A DNA stretch of 64,000 nt. Origin: Niabella agricola (lineage in GTDB: Bacteria > Bacteroidota > Bacteroidia > Chitinophagales > Chitinophagaceae). Shown in pieces: positions 8,966 through 17,245 of the stretch. Under the pieces are notes generated by a model. It was not told the DNA's origin and ran no database searches. It saw nothing but the letters and a program-made list of their open reading frames with translations. The position numbers and the translations under genes were made by a program. The DNA lies in contig NZ_JAJHIZ010000003.1 of assembly GCF_021538615.1 (NCBI RefSeq), positions 3,348,001-3,412,000 on the forward strand, given 5' to 3'. Every line of letters begins with the position of its first letter. Position 1 is the first letter of the stretch.

Positions 8966-9285
8966 TCATAAAAAACCTGCGCATCTGCGGCGATGATTAG
9001 GGCAATAAAGGAGAGGCCGCTGATTCGCAGATTGGGATGTATTTACCGGCCGGGCCGTTGAAGTAAAAAAAATCAACGCATCTGTCGCGATTGTTGGGAA
9101 AAATATCGGAGATGCCGCTGATGTGCAGATTGGAATGTATTTAACGGCCGAACCACCGGTATAAAACCGCGCATCTGCGGCGATCGTTGGATTTAAAATG
9201 CCGCTGATTTGATTATTGGAATGTACCCAGGCTGAGCCATCAAGCCATCGGGTATAAAAGTCAGCGCATCTGCGGCTTATACATC
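8966..9285. repeat. Degenerate ~95-bp tandem repeat with CGCATCTGCGG core
   Basis: The core CGCATCTG(C)GG begins at 8980, 9077, 9170 and 9265, a spacing of 97, 93 and 95 bases. Each unit also carries a partner GCCGCTGATT..GATTGGAATGTA that can pair with the core. The array fills most of the 430-base gap between alaS and the lipoprotein gene, and its last unit reaches the stop codon at 9285. Minus-strand reading frames through it are low-complexity shadows. Confidence 0.8.
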
Positions 9286-10184
9286 TACTTCCGCTTTCCC
9301 TCAAAAGGGTAAAACGATAAACCCAATGATAACAGGAACTTCCTTGAGCGCAGATCGCGGTTTTCATAAACTGTGGGGGGAGCATCTTCATTGGATTTGG
9401 AGCTGAGCGGGTTCGTGGCAAAATTCATCCCCACATCAAACTTCATCCAGGAAACATTAGGAAACCCGGCCTGGAACAGCAGGCTGGGCTCAAAAAACAC
9501 TTTGTTTTTATTGGGAAGTGTATTGTATCCCACGCGGGCCTGTTCATCTTCTGTATAATTGGTTTTGATATTGCTGCTGGTCATCAGTGAAAACTGCGGC
9601 GCTACCGACAGACGGGCATTGTCGGAAAAAAAGAAATTAAAGGAAGGGGTGATGTGGTATTTCACAAAATTGTAATCGTAATACCGGTTGCGTTCCGTGG
9701 GGCTGCCTTTATCGGTGGATTTGGAGGAACCAAAGCCGGCCCCGAAGATTCCGTTAAAATAAACCTTCTGCGATGCCCCCATGGCGGTATAAAAACCGGC
9801 GCCTACATCGATCATAGAACGGGTGTAGTTTATTTTGGAGGACTTGTTTGCATCTAAAAGATCGTCATCATTGAAACGGTCTTTCTCAAACCGGCGCATG
9901 CCAGCCACCTGGATCATAAAATGGTCAGTAACGGCAACGGCGGCCTGTACATCAAAACCAAGGTTTTTATCCTTACTATCCTGACTGCTGTCAAGGTCCA
10001 TATCGCTGAACAGGTTATTGGGGTTTGCGGCAAAAGCACCGCTCAGCTTAAAGTCGCCCTGCTGGCGAAAGAAAGAAGCATTATAAACGGCCGGGTTATG
10101 AATATACCGGGGATTGGTACTGCTGCAGGAAGCCAGGAAGAAGAGCGCCAGTATGGCTGCAACCGGATAAAAAGGTACGCGCAT
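9285..10184 (-). CDS. Outer-membrane beta-barrel-like lipoprotein, unknown role
   Basis: A 299-residue protein with a lipobox (LALFFLASC). The mature part alternates hydrophobic and polar residues with many aromatic ends, for example VQAAVAVTDHFMIQVAG, IDVGAGFYTAMGA, GIFGAGFG and FNFFFSDNARLSVAPQFSL, as in small outer-membrane beta-barrels. It ends KFLLSLGLSFYPFEGKRK. I do not recognise a named family. The gene stands alone; its 3' end directly abuts the 95-bp repeat array. A TAATTTTA box about 25 bases upstream is one mismatch from the promoter consensus. Confidence 0.75.
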   Translation of the reverse strand: MRVPFYPVAAILALFFLASCSSTNPRYIHNPAVYNASFFRQQGDFKLSGAFAANPNNLFSDMDLDSSQDSKDKNLGFDVQAAVAVTDHFMIQVAGMRRFEKDRFNDDDLLDANKSSKINYTRSMIDVGAGFYTAMGASQKVYFNGIFGAGFGSSKSTDKGSPTERNRYYDYNFVKYHITPSFNFFFSDNARLSVAPQFSLMTSSNIKTNYTEDEQARVGYNTLPNKNKVFFEPSLLFQAGFPNVSWMKFDVGMNFATNPLSSKSNEDAPPTVYENRDLRSRKFLLSLGLSFYPFEGKRK

Positions 10185-10285
10185 GGTTTACATTTTATGG
10201 GCTAAAATTATGGGTTTTTAACCAATCGGGGTTTTAGCGGGCGAAATGGAAGGTTTATCTATCTTTAGATCCTTAAAACACAACC

Positions 10286-10753
10286 ATGGAACGGATACTG
10301 GGAGCCCGGAAGCGGATCGCGCTGGTGGCGCATGATCATAAAAAGGATGAATTGTTAAGCTGGGCAGTCGCCAATAAAGAAAAGCTGGTGTCACATACCC
10401 TGTTTGCGACCGGAACTACCGGTACCATCCTGGAGCAGGCCCTGCAATTGCCCATTCAAAAATTGTTGAGCGGTCCGCTGGGTGGTGATCAGCAGATCGG
10501 GGCCATGATCGCCGAGGATAAGCTGGACATCCTGATCTTTTTCTGGGATCCGATGGAAGCCCAGCCCCACGACCCGGACGTAAAAGCCCTGTTACGCTTA
10601 TCGGCAACCTATAACCTGCCCGTGGCCTGCAATGCCGCCACCGCCGATTTTATGTTTGCTGCGTCTTTTATGACCGAGGAATACAAAGCCCTGCAAACGG
10701 ATTATTCGACGTATTTAAAGCGGAAATTGCCGGAGATGAACAGTAGTTTATAG
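10286..10753 (+). CDS. mgsA: Methylglyoxal synthase
   Basis: A 155-residue MgsA that follows the E. coli enzyme (152 residues) through most of its length. Visible hallmarks are RIALVAHDHKKDEL at 10-23, FATGTTGTIL, LLSGPLGGDQQIGAMI with the catalytic Asp, FFWDPMEAQPHDPDVKALLR and a conserved C-terminal NAATADF. It converts dihydroxyacetone phosphate to methylglyoxal plus phosphate, a bypass of lower glycolysis when phosphate is short or sugar phosphates build up. It is cytoplasmic and monocistronic, divergent from the lipoprotein gene. A TATCTTTA box (one mismatch) lies about 20 bases upstream. The same fold is absent from CarB in this window. Confidence 0.97.
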   Translation: MERILGARKRIALVAHDHKKDELLSWAVANKEKLVSHTLFATGTTGTILEQALQLPIQKLLSGPLGGDQQIGAMIAEDKLDILIFFWDPMEAQPHDPDVKALLRLSATYNLPVACNAATADFMFAASFMTEEYKALQTDYSTYLKRKLPEMNSSL

Positions 10754-10894
10754 TTTTTGTAAAACTTATGGGGGGCAGGGCGACTCGTGCGACTTTCATT
10801 GTCCCCCGGGTCTCGCTGTCCCCCGAAGATTACGATACGCACAGTACTTCATCCACTACTACTGAAAATGCTTTTGCCTCAAGCATGGTAAACG

Positions 10895-10996
10895 GCGTTA
10901 TTTTTTTAACTTGTGCCGGTAAAGAGCTCGAATCTCAAGTCTCAAATCTCAATTCTACATGCCTTTCAACCTACATACGCCCTTTCCTCCCGCCGG
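10895..10996 (+). pseudogene. Duplicated uvrB leader and first 13 codons (copy A)
   Basis: This stretch repeats 12515-12623 with one 7-bp gap and few substitutions. It contains the uvrB upstream region (gcgttattttttt, ttgtgccggt, ctcaaatctcaattctac) and an ATG at 10959 followed by codons for MPFNLHTPFPPAG, identical to the UvrB N-terminus. After codon 13 the frame leaves uvrB and soon ends, so no UvrB is made from here. The S41 gene lies between this copy and the true uvrB. Confidence 0.9.
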
Positions 10997-11035
10997 AGCA
11001 AGCCTTTTCACCTCGTTGAGAAGAAGCTCTATTTT

Positions 11036-12478
11036 CTATTGGCCGGCGTTTATATTGATTCCCCAGTCCAGTTTTTTTAAAAAATACGGATATGCAAGTT
11101 CAAAAGGTACTTTGGTATCCGGAGCAATATATTCATTACCCGTTGCATGGTATAGGCTATCGTCAAAGGTAATATATGCAAGTGGAAGCGTTACCTGGAT
11201 TTTTGTGTTGGGGAGTTCGTATAAAAGCGTATGACCCGCGGTGATCCCCTTTATAGAACCGCCAACCGTTGACCCGAAAACCGGGCCTCTTTTATGGGAC
11301 TTAAATAATGCGGCAAAATAAGTGGCAGCTGAAAAAGTTCCCCCATTTACAAGAAGACAGGTATTTCCTGAGAACCGGTACGGGCTTGGTGATCGCTTAA
11401 AACGTACTTCTTTTTCCGACCTGTTGTTCGTTATGGTAAACCCATCGTACAGACGATACATTCTTTTCTTTGCTTCTGCTTTAGAACTTGTTGGCATAAA
11501 ATCAATTTGTTTTAAGTTGTCCAGCGGAATGTTTTTTACTGGTAACATTTTCTGTTTATAGGTTTCATATACTACCGAATCTGTAAGATAAGAAAACAGC
11601 AATCCCGGAACGTCCAGTAATCCTCCATTATTTTCCCGGATATCCAGGATCAGGTTCCGGACCTCTTTTAACCGTATGTCCTTAAAAACACTATCGAAGG
11701 AGCGTTCGATCTGTTTATAGGTATCGGGTACGCTGCCAAAAGAAAGGAGCCGCAGATAATATGTTTTTGATTCGGGAAAGAACTGCGTCTGTACGCTAAA
11801 AGGGCCGGAGCGCGCATCTCTGATCAGTGGGAATACGGCAGAAACAGCCTCCTCTTTAATCCCGTTTAACCCGGTAGCGTCATATGTAATTGATTTTTCA
11901 TTCCGGCTGTTGATGCTATCTTTATAGATGATGATAAATTTGTTGCTAGCGCCATACTCTTTATAGAATACATAGGGAAATGCCTGGCTCAGTTTATGCC
12001 TTCTGAAATTGTTACGGTCCCCTTCCCCGGCAAGCTTTTTCACAATCTCAGCAGTACGCATGCCATTGATGCTTAGAATCATGCTTCCGAAAGGGACCCT
12101 GGCTTTTTCGGTATTCACCAATATCCGGTCATCAAGAATATGAACAGGAAACGGGAAGTATATATCTGAAAAGGGAAAGACCTGTTCTCCCAAAAACACA
12201 CCGGCATGGTCGTCATAGCCGGTGTTTATTTTAGATGCTTTTATATAATCAATGAAAGCAAGTGCTGTAGCGCCCTCCGGCGGCAACAACTTTATGGTTG
12301 TTGAAAGTGTTTGGTCGAGATCGTTGCGCTCTTCTTTGGTAAGTATCGGATTGGTGTGTGTAAGCAGGTGTCTGAACGTTTTTAGATCTTCCTCCAGTTG
12401 TTTTTGGGAATATATAGTTTGTGCCTTCAGCTGGCAGCAGCAGCACAGCAGGAGACACAGCAGCAGCATTCTTCGCAT
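11036..12478 (-). CDS. S41-family peptidase-like secreted protein
   Basis: A 480-residue protein with a Cys-rich signal peptide (MRRMLLLCLLLCCCCQLKAQ). The C-terminal half matches the S41/tail-specific protease fold: a PDZ-like piece with GSMILSINGMRTAEIVKKL, LILDIRENNGGLLDVPGLLF, and CLLVNGGTFSAATYFAALF with the likely nucleophile Ser near 381. FGSTVGGSIKGITAGHTLLYEL follows. It is probably periplasmic; the substrate is unknown. The gene is an isolated minus-strand unit set between two direct copies of the uvrB start region, which suggests it was inserted here. Confidence 0.85.
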   Translation of the reverse strand: MRRMLLLCLLLCCCCQLKAQTIYSQKQLEEDLKTFRHLLTHTNPILTKEERNDLDQTLSTTIKLLPPEGATALAFIDYIKASKINTGYDDHAGVFLGEQVFPFSDIYFPFPVHILDDRILVNTEKARVPFGSMILSINGMRTAEIVKKLAGEGDRNNFRRHKLSQAFPYVFYKEYGASNKFIIIYKDSINSRNEKSITYDATGLNGIKEEAVSAVFPLIRDARSGPFSVQTQFFPESKTYYLRLLSFGSVPDTYKQIERSFDSVFKDIRLKEVRNLILDIRENNGGLLDVPGLLFSYLTDSVVYETYKQKMLPVKNIPLDNLKQIDFMPTSSKAEAKKRMYRLYDGFTITNNRSEKEVRFKRSPSPYRFSGNTCLLVNGGTFSAATYFAALFKSHKRGPVFGSTVGGSIKGITAGHTLLYELPNTKIQVTLPLAYITFDDSLYHATGNEYIAPDTKVPFELAYPYFLKKLDWGININAGQ

Positions 12479-12514
12479 AAAACAATAGTATTAAACAAAT
12501 ATATGTTTTAAAAA

Positions 12515-12623
12515 GCGTTATTTTTTTAACTTGTGCCGGTAAAGAAAGCAAATCTCGAATCTCAGGTCTCAAATCTCAATTCTACATGCCTTTCAACCTA
12601 CATACTCCCTTTCCTCCCGCCGG
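12515..12623 (+). repeat. uvrB leader and 5' end, copy B of a direct repeat
   Basis: The functional copy of the repeat whose other copy is at 10895-10996. It includes the ATG at 12586 and the first 13 codons of uvrB. Near the start, a run of imperfect aatctc(a/g) units (12560-12580) differs in number between the copies, explaining the 7-bp gap. Confidence 0.9.
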
Positions 12624-14625
12624 CGATCAGCCGGAAGCCATCCGCCAGTTAACGGAGGGGCTCCTGGCAGGGGAAAAATATCAGACCCTACTGGGGGTTA
12701 CCGGTAGCGGTAAAACCTATACCATGGCCAATGTGATCCAGAATGTGCAGCGGCCCACGCTCATCATTACCCATAACAAAACCCTGGTAGCCCAGTTGTA
12801 CGGTGAGTTCCGGCAGTTCTTCCCGGATAACGCGGTAGAGTATTTTGTATCGTACTACGATTATTACCAACCCGAGGCCTATATGCCGGTAAGCGACACC
12901 TATATCGAAAAGGACCTGGCCATCAATGAAGAACTGGATAAGCTGCGCCTGCGGGCCACTACCAGTCTGCTCAGCGGCCGCCGGGACATCATCGTGGTGG
13001 CATCTGTAAGCTGTATTTATGGTATGGGTAACCCCACCGATTATGAGAACGGGATCATCCGGATCGATAAAGGACAAACCCTCTCCCGGCAGGGATTCTT
13101 ACATGCCCTGGTCAATTCATTGTATACCCGTACCACGCTGGAGTTTACCCGGGGGAGCTTCCGCGTAAAAGGGGATACCGTGGATATCAACCTGCCCTAC
13201 CTCGATTTTGGTTACCGTGTTACTTTCTTTGGGGATGAGATCGAACAGATCGAAAGCATCGATGTCAATACCGGCAAGCGGATCGCCAAGATGGAGAATG
13301 CCGCCATCTTCCCGGCCAATCTTTATGTGGCGCCCAAGGACATGATCAACCAGGTGCTGTTCGAGATACAGGATGAGATGAATGCACAGGTAGAATATTT
13401 TAAACAGCAGAATAAGCTGATCGAAGCACAGCGCCTGAAAGAGCGCGTGGAGTATGATGTGGAAATGATCCGCGAGCTGGGCTATTGTAACGGCGTGGAG
13501 AACTATTCCCGCTTCTTCGACCGGCGCAACCCCGGTACAAGGCCCTTCTGTCTGCTGGATTATTTTCCCAAAGATTATATTACGATTATTGATGAGAGTC
13601 ACCAGACCATGCCGCAGATCAGCGGGATGTATGGGGGCGACCGCAGCCGGAAGCTGATCCTGGTGGACTATGGTTTCCGCCTGCCTTCTGCCATGGATAA
13701 CCGTCCGCTGAATTTTCATGAATTTGAGAACCTGCAGAACCAGATGGTCTTTGTTTCGGCCACGCCGGATAAATATGAACTGGAAAAGACCGGCGGTGTC
13801 ATCGTGGAGCAGGTGGTGCGTCCCACGGGCCTGCTGGATCCGCCCATTGAAGTGCGGCCCAGCATCAACCAGATCGATGATCTGCTGGATGAAATAGACA
13901 AAACGGTAAAGAAAGGCGATCGTGTATTGGTAACTACGCTTACCAAGCGCATGGCCGAGGAGATGGATAAATACTTGCACCGCATCAATATTAAATCCAA
14001 GTACATCCACAGCGAGGTGGATACGCTGGACCGGGTGGAGATCCTGCGCCAGCTGCGGTTGGGGGAGATCGATGTGTTGGTAGGCGTAAACCTGTTAAGG
14101 GAAGGGCTGGATCTTCCCGAAGTAAGCCTGGTGGCCATACTGGATGCGGATAAGGAAGGCTTTTTAAGAAATGAAAAATCGCTGACCCAGACGGCTGGCC
14201 GCGCCGCGCGGAATGTAGATGGCCGTGTGATCTTTTATGCCGATGTCATGACCGGCAGCATGCAGCGCACGATCGATGAAACGATGCGGAGAAGGGAAAA
14301 GCAGATCGCATATAATATCGAGCACAATATCACGCCCCGCACGGTAAAAAAATCAAAGGAACAGGTGTTCAAGCAAACTTCTGTGCTGGATATTAAAGGC
14401 TTTGATGAAAAAGACCGGCTTGCCATCGGTTTCGACCAGGATATGATCACCGTGGCGGCAGAAGACCCGGCAGAATACAAGACCATCCCGCAGATGGAAA
14501 AGGCGGTGGCCAAGGTGAAGAAGGAAATGGAAAAAGCCGCCAAAGACCTCGACTTTATGGAAGCCGCGCGGTTAAGGGATGAGATGTTCAAAATGCAGAA
14601 AGAACTGGAGGAGATGAAGCGGTAG
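12586..14625 (+). CDS. uvrB: Excinuclease ABC subunit B
   Basis: A 679-residue UvrB, normal length. Walker A is GVTGSGKT at about 38-45, the beta-hairpin region carries YYDYYQPEAYMP, and the helicase motifs DESHQTMPQISGMYGGDRSR and VGVNLLREGLDLPEVSLV are intact. The C-terminal UVR motif (about 640-675, MEKAAKDLDFMEAARLRDEM) binds UvrC. UvrB verifies DNA damage after loading by UvrA and positions UvrC for the two cuts in nucleotide excision repair. The start at 12586 gives the expected MPFNLHTPFPPAGDQPEAI. Its first 38 bases are also present at 10959. Confidence 0.98.
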   Translation: MPFNLHTPFPPAGDQPEAIRQLTEGLLAGEKYQTLLGVTGSGKTYTMANVIQNVQRPTLIITHNKTLVAQLYGEFRQFFPDNAVEYFVSYYDYYQPEAYMPVSDTYIEKDLAINEELDKLRLRATTSLLSGRRDIIVVASVSCIYGMGNPTDYENGIIRIDKGQTLSRQGFLHALVNSLYTRTTLEFTRGSFRVKGDTVDINLPYLDFGYRVTFFGDEIEQIESIDVNTGKRIAKMENAAIFPANLYVAPKDMINQVLFEIQDEMNAQVEYFKQQNKLIEAQRLKERVEYDVEMIRELGYCNGVENYSRFFDRRNPGTRPFCLLDYFPKDYITIIDESHQTMPQISGMYGGDRSRKLILVDYGFRLPSAMDNRPLNFHEFENLQNQMVFVSATPDKYELEKTGGVIVEQVVRPTGLLDPPIEVRPSINQIDDLLDEIDKTVKKGDRVLVTTLTKRMAEEMDKYLHRINIKSKYIHSEVDTLDRVEILRQLRLGEIDVLVGVNLLREGLDLPEVSLVAILDADKEGFLRNEKSLTQTAGRAARNVDGRVIFYADVMTGSMQRTIDETMRRREKQIAYNIEHNITPRTVKKSKEQVFKQTSVLDIKGFDEKDRLAIGFDQDMITVAAEDPAEYKTIPQMEKAVAKVKKEMEKAAKDLDFMEAARLRDEMFKMQKELEEMKR

Positions 14626-15088
14626 AAGCAGTGTTTTTATGGGCCCGGCTTTAGTGCGGGTGGCGGCGGTCTTGCGTCGCACTCTTCAGCATTTGAATAT
14701 GGGGTAGCGGGTTGTTTTCGGAAGACCTGGGCGATTGGTGAGACAAGGTGTACCACCCCAAAAAGGTCGCTGTAGTATCTATGTCTCCTAAGTCTCCCCG
14801 TCCCCCTCAATGAGAAAGAGCCCTTACTTTTATACGCCCTTGTCTAAGGAGGGCCATCGGCCCGGCGGGTATTAACTCTTAATCTGGCGCTGGTCTCCTG
14901 ACCAGTGCTTTACCATTACTTATTTGCCGGATGGAGTGACGGGTGTGCACAGGCCGGGAGGCCTGCGCAAGTGGGGTCGTTTGGGCTCCGTTAGGAGCCG
15001 GTATTCCACCAGACATCGTGCTAATAAAATTAACTCCCCCTAGGAATTTCATTCTCTAAAATAATGTAACTTTAAGCAAACCATTTTT
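14626..15088. other. Non-coding gap with hairpins and a dispersed direct repeat
   Basis: No supported gene. It contains several short dyads: CTGGTctcctgACCAG near 14890-14905, CAGGCCgggaGGCCTG near 14950-14965 and GGCTCCgttaGGAGCC at 14984-14999. The stretch at 14768-14826 (cgctgt...aagtctccccgtcccc...tcaatgagaa) recurs at 15780-15829, on the other side of the next gene. It looks like remnants of repeat elements. Confidence 0.6.
14768..14826 (+). repeat. Dispersed direct repeat, copy 1
   Basis: Contains aagtctccccgtcccc and tcaatgagaa plus flanking similarity shared with 15780-15829. The two copies bracket the four-helix-bundle gene. Confidence 0.7.
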
Positions 15089-15667
15089 ATGGATGCTAAC
15101 GAAGAACATTTGGACGGGTTTATTCCTGCACATGGCGGCTATAGAAACCTGATCACTTTTCAGAAAACTGAAATCATTTATGACGGAACGGTGTTTTTTT
15201 GCAATCGTTACTTTGGCAAATATGACCGCACTAAAGAACAGATGATACAAGCGGCCCGTTCGGGAAAACAAAATATTGCGGAGGCAAGTATGGCATCCGC
15301 TACTTCAAAAGAAACAGAAATAAAGTTAACCAATGTAGCCCGGGCTTCTTTAGAAGAATTATTGATAGATTATGAAGATTTTTTGCGCACAAATAAGCTA
15401 ACGCAATGGGATCGGAATCACCGTCTTTCTTTGCGCTTTGATGAACTCAACAAAACGCCCAACGCCGCTTATGATACGTTTAAAAAAGCCATAGAGCATG
15501 AAGATGCGGAAATTAGTGGTAATGTATTGCGAAGCCTGTGTAAGGTTAACATTTATTTGCTGGGACAGCAAATAATATCATTGGAAAAGACATTTCTTAA
15601 AGAAGGCGGCTTACGCGAACGAATGATGTACGCGCGATTGCAGTATAGGAATAAGAAGCAACAATAA
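15089..15667 (+). CDS. Four-helix-bundle suffix-domain protein
   Basis: A 192-residue protein of the four-helix-bundle type related to the S23/intervening-sequence proteins, in the version with a C-terminal suffix. Features are GGYRNLITFQKTEIIYDGTV, RTKEQMIQAARSGKQNIAE at about 50-68, and EIKLTNVARASLEELLIDYE, the common core of the family; the rest to the basic end (RLQYRNKKQQ) is the suffix. No enzymatic activity is known for the family. It is often found in variable or repeat-flanked genome positions, and here it sits between two direct repeats (14768-14826 and 15780-15829). A TAACTTTA box lies about 16 bases upstream. Confidence 0.88.
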   Translation: MDANEEHLDGFIPAHGGYRNLITFQKTEIIYDGTVFFCNRYFGKYDRTKEQMIQAARSGKQNIAEASMASATSKETEIKLTNVARASLEELLIDYEDFLRTNKLTQWDRNHRLSLRFDELNKTPNAAYDTFKKAIEHEDAEISGNVLRSLCKVNIYLLGQQIISLEKTFLKEGGLRERMMYARLQYRNKKQQ

Positions 15668-15779
15668 ACCTGGCTATACTACTTTAGCAGGATTTATTAA
15701 TTTAAAAGAATCTTCAAGCGCTAAATCCTTTGTAGTGCAGGTACGGTTATTTGGGGGACCTGGTGACTGGAGCGACGCA

Positions 15780-15829
15780 GCGCTGTCGATGTCTTCCAAG
15801 TCTCCCCGTCCCCTCAATGAGAAGGAGCA
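15780..15829 (+). repeat. Dispersed direct repeat, copy 2
   Basis: Matches 14768-14826 through cgctgt, aagtctccccgtcccc and tcaatgagaa with small gaps. A looser relative may exist near 10771-10825, which is rich in the same gtccccc words. Confidence 0.65.
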
Positions 15830-15894
15830 CTTTGCTTTTGGAGCATAAACAAGAACACTATATACAATATATTGCACCTTTAAAACCCATAAAA

Positions 15895-16284
15895 ATGTTA
15901 AACAATACCTTCCTGCTGCGCTTTGCCGTATCCGTCATTTTACTGGTACACAGTATACCGGGCATGTTTAATGGAGGCATTATCGGCTTTGGAGCTTACC
16001 TGAACAAAAGCGGTTTAGCGCACCTTGGCGTACTCCTTGCCTGGCTGATTAAACTATCGCATATCGGAGCCGCCATCTGTCTGCTTGCCAATAAGTGGAT
16101 CCGCATCGCCGGTGGCATAACCATTTTTATATTGATCATGGGTATTGTAATGGTACACTTCAAAGAAGGATGGTATGTAGTGGGAGGCGGCCGCAACGGT
16201 GTGGAGTTTAATTTCCTGCTGATCTTTGTATTGTTGGCTATTATGTTTCCGCAGGGGATTAGCTTGCGGAAGAAGGGGGGCTAA
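15895..16284 (+). CDS. DoxX-like small membrane protein
   Basis: About 129 residues with four hydrophobic segments: FAVSVILLVHSIPGMF, HLGVLLAWLIKLSHIGAAIC, IAGGITIFILIMGIVMV and FNFLLIFVLLAIMFPQGISL. The layout and the pattern R-F-x-x-S-x-I-L-L-V-H-S fit the DoxX/DoxD-like family, whose members are small quinone- or redox-linked membrane proteins of poorly known role. The reading frame is open further upstream to 15751, but that part is repeat-derived and low quality; the ATG at 15895 begins MLNNTFLLRF, the natural start. Confidence 0.8.
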   Translation: MLNNTFLLRFAVSVILLVHSIPGMFNGGIIGFGAYLNKSGLAHLGVLLAWLIKLSHIGAAICLLANKWIRIAGGITIFILIMGIVMVHFKEGWYVVGGGRNGVEFNFLLIFVLLAIMFPQGISLRKKGG

Positions 16285-16382
16285 TGCCCCGGGCATTTAC
16301 AGGCAAATAAGCAAGCTCTGTAATTGGTCTTATTGCTTATCCAACCGATACCCAACAGGCGCAACTGGCAACCCGTCGGGCT

Positions 16383-16868
16383 TTATGGAATCTTTTTATA
16401 ATGATCGTTTGCAAAACCGCCAAGAAAATGCAGCGAGTCGTTATTGCCCGTTAATGAAATTGGAAGAACCGTCTTGTTTTTTTCAAGCCCCCCTGAATAA
16501 AAACAGATCAAAGTGGTTTGCCGGCCAACCCACAGGGTATCCAAAATTCTATAGGTTCCGGAGTCACCACGAGGTGCTTTTGCGGATGAGTCATTAGGAA
16601 CAAGTTTATAGTGAAAACTTTCATCGAAGGTTAATGTTTTCCTGTACCAGGGGGTACTTTCGGGATTTAAAAAGAACGGGGGATGATCAACCGAGCCCGA
16701 AATCCACTCCCAGTTCCCAGTCACTTCTATTTTACTGTTATTACCGCCTTTGTTTGACAGCTGTGTTTTCGGTTGCTCCTTTTCGGGTGTCGGAGAAACT
16801 TTTTCCTTTTTTGAACAGGAGGTTGCGGAAAGCAGTACAAGTAAAACGGATAAATAGATTATTCTCAT
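16383..16868 (-). CDS. Hypothetical lipoprotein
   Basis: About 161 residues starting MRIIYLSVLLVLLSATSCSKK, a lipoprotein signal with Cys at 18. A Lys/Pro/Glu-rich linker follows, then a compact domain with VTGNWEWISGSVDHPPFF, YRKTLTFDESFHYKLV and GTYRILDTLWVG. The order W-E-W..., F-x-x-x-x-x-Y and G-T-Y-x-I resembles lipocalin-like lipoproteins of Bacteroidota, but this is a loose likeness. The longer frame to 16991 adds a non-signal extension and is unlikely to be used. A TATTTTTA box lies about 20 bases upstream of the chosen start. Confidence 0.65.
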   Translation of the reverse strand: MRIIYLSVLLVLLSATSCSKKEKVSPTPEKEQPKTQLSNKGGNNSKIEVTGNWEWISGSVDHPPFFLNPESTPWYRKTLTFDESFHYKLVPNDSSAKAPRGDSGTYRILDTLWVGRQTTLICFYSGGLEKNKTVLPISLTGNNDSLHFLGGFANDHYKKIP

Positions 16869-17014
16869 AACTGGTAGCTTTATATGTAAAAATACCAATA
16901 TATTTAATATCTCCAAAGTAATAGTGCAGAAGTATATTTTTTCAAATACCCACCAGATACCTTCCACCCCCCAGCTTTTTCCAGCGTTCACGCCGTATTT
17001 TCCTCCGGCAACCC

Positions 17015-17026
17015 ACCTGTACAGGT
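17015..17026. repeat. Perfect 12-bp palindrome
   Basis: ACCTGTACAGGT, a self-complementary 12-mer in the otherwise empty 376-base gap between the lipoprotein (16868) and the gene ending at 17246. It shares ACCTGT with the AGACCT palindrome family but lacks its full form. Confidence 0.6.
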
Positions 17027-17142
17027 AGGGGAGGGTACCTCAAAGTTCCGGCAATGCAGGTATAACGGCGCTCCGATGGAGAAAAATGCTCCGGACGCTT
17101 GGGTTTTAGGTAGGCGCGTAGAGCTTCAACCTGCGACAACAC

Positions 17143-17186
17143 ACAAAAAAACTGGGCCGGCCCGGGTTTTTAGCGGGCTGGCCCAG
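17143..17186 (-). terminator. Strong terminator for the gene at 17246-17719
   Basis: Minus-strand hairpin of 13 bp with one G-U pair (arms 17174-17186 and 17152-17164, very GC-rich) followed by TTTTTTT at 17145-17151. It lies 60 bases after the stop at 17246, beyond the AGACCT repeat. Confidence 0.8.
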
Positions 17187-17199
17187 CTACAAGGTGGCC

Positions 17200-17245
17200 A
17201 AACCTGTTAGGTCTGTTTGACGCCGGGTACAGACCTAACAGGTCT
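17200..17245. repeat. AGACCT paired palindrome, copy 1
   Basis: Right arm AGACCTAACAGGTCT at 17231-17245 is itself a near-palindrome; the left arm at 17200-17214 (AAACCTGTTAGGTCT) is its inverted partner with one mismatch. The element ends directly against the TAA stop (17246-17248) of the minus-strand gene. Other copies are at 22370-22415 and 26407-26451. Confidence 0.9.

Noticed and set aside
8966..9421. Minus-strand frame over the 95-bp repeat and the lipoprotein 3' end
   Set aside because: Low-complexity translation of repeats, overlapping a well-supported gene in another frame.
10768..11234. Plus-strand frames between mgsA and the S41 gene, including one starting MPFNLHTPFPPAG
   Set aside because: The first is noise; the second is the duplicated uvrB start that runs antisense into the S41 gene and has no UvrB domains.
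14880..15000. Cluster of short hairpins as a tRNA or structured RNA gene
   Set aside because: No cloverleaf or T-loop (GTTCGA) signature, and no terminator; better read as repeat remnants.
15751..15894. Upstream extension of the DoxX-like gene
   Set aside because: The 48 extra codons are made of a dispersed repeat; the ATG at 15895 begins directly with the first membrane helix.
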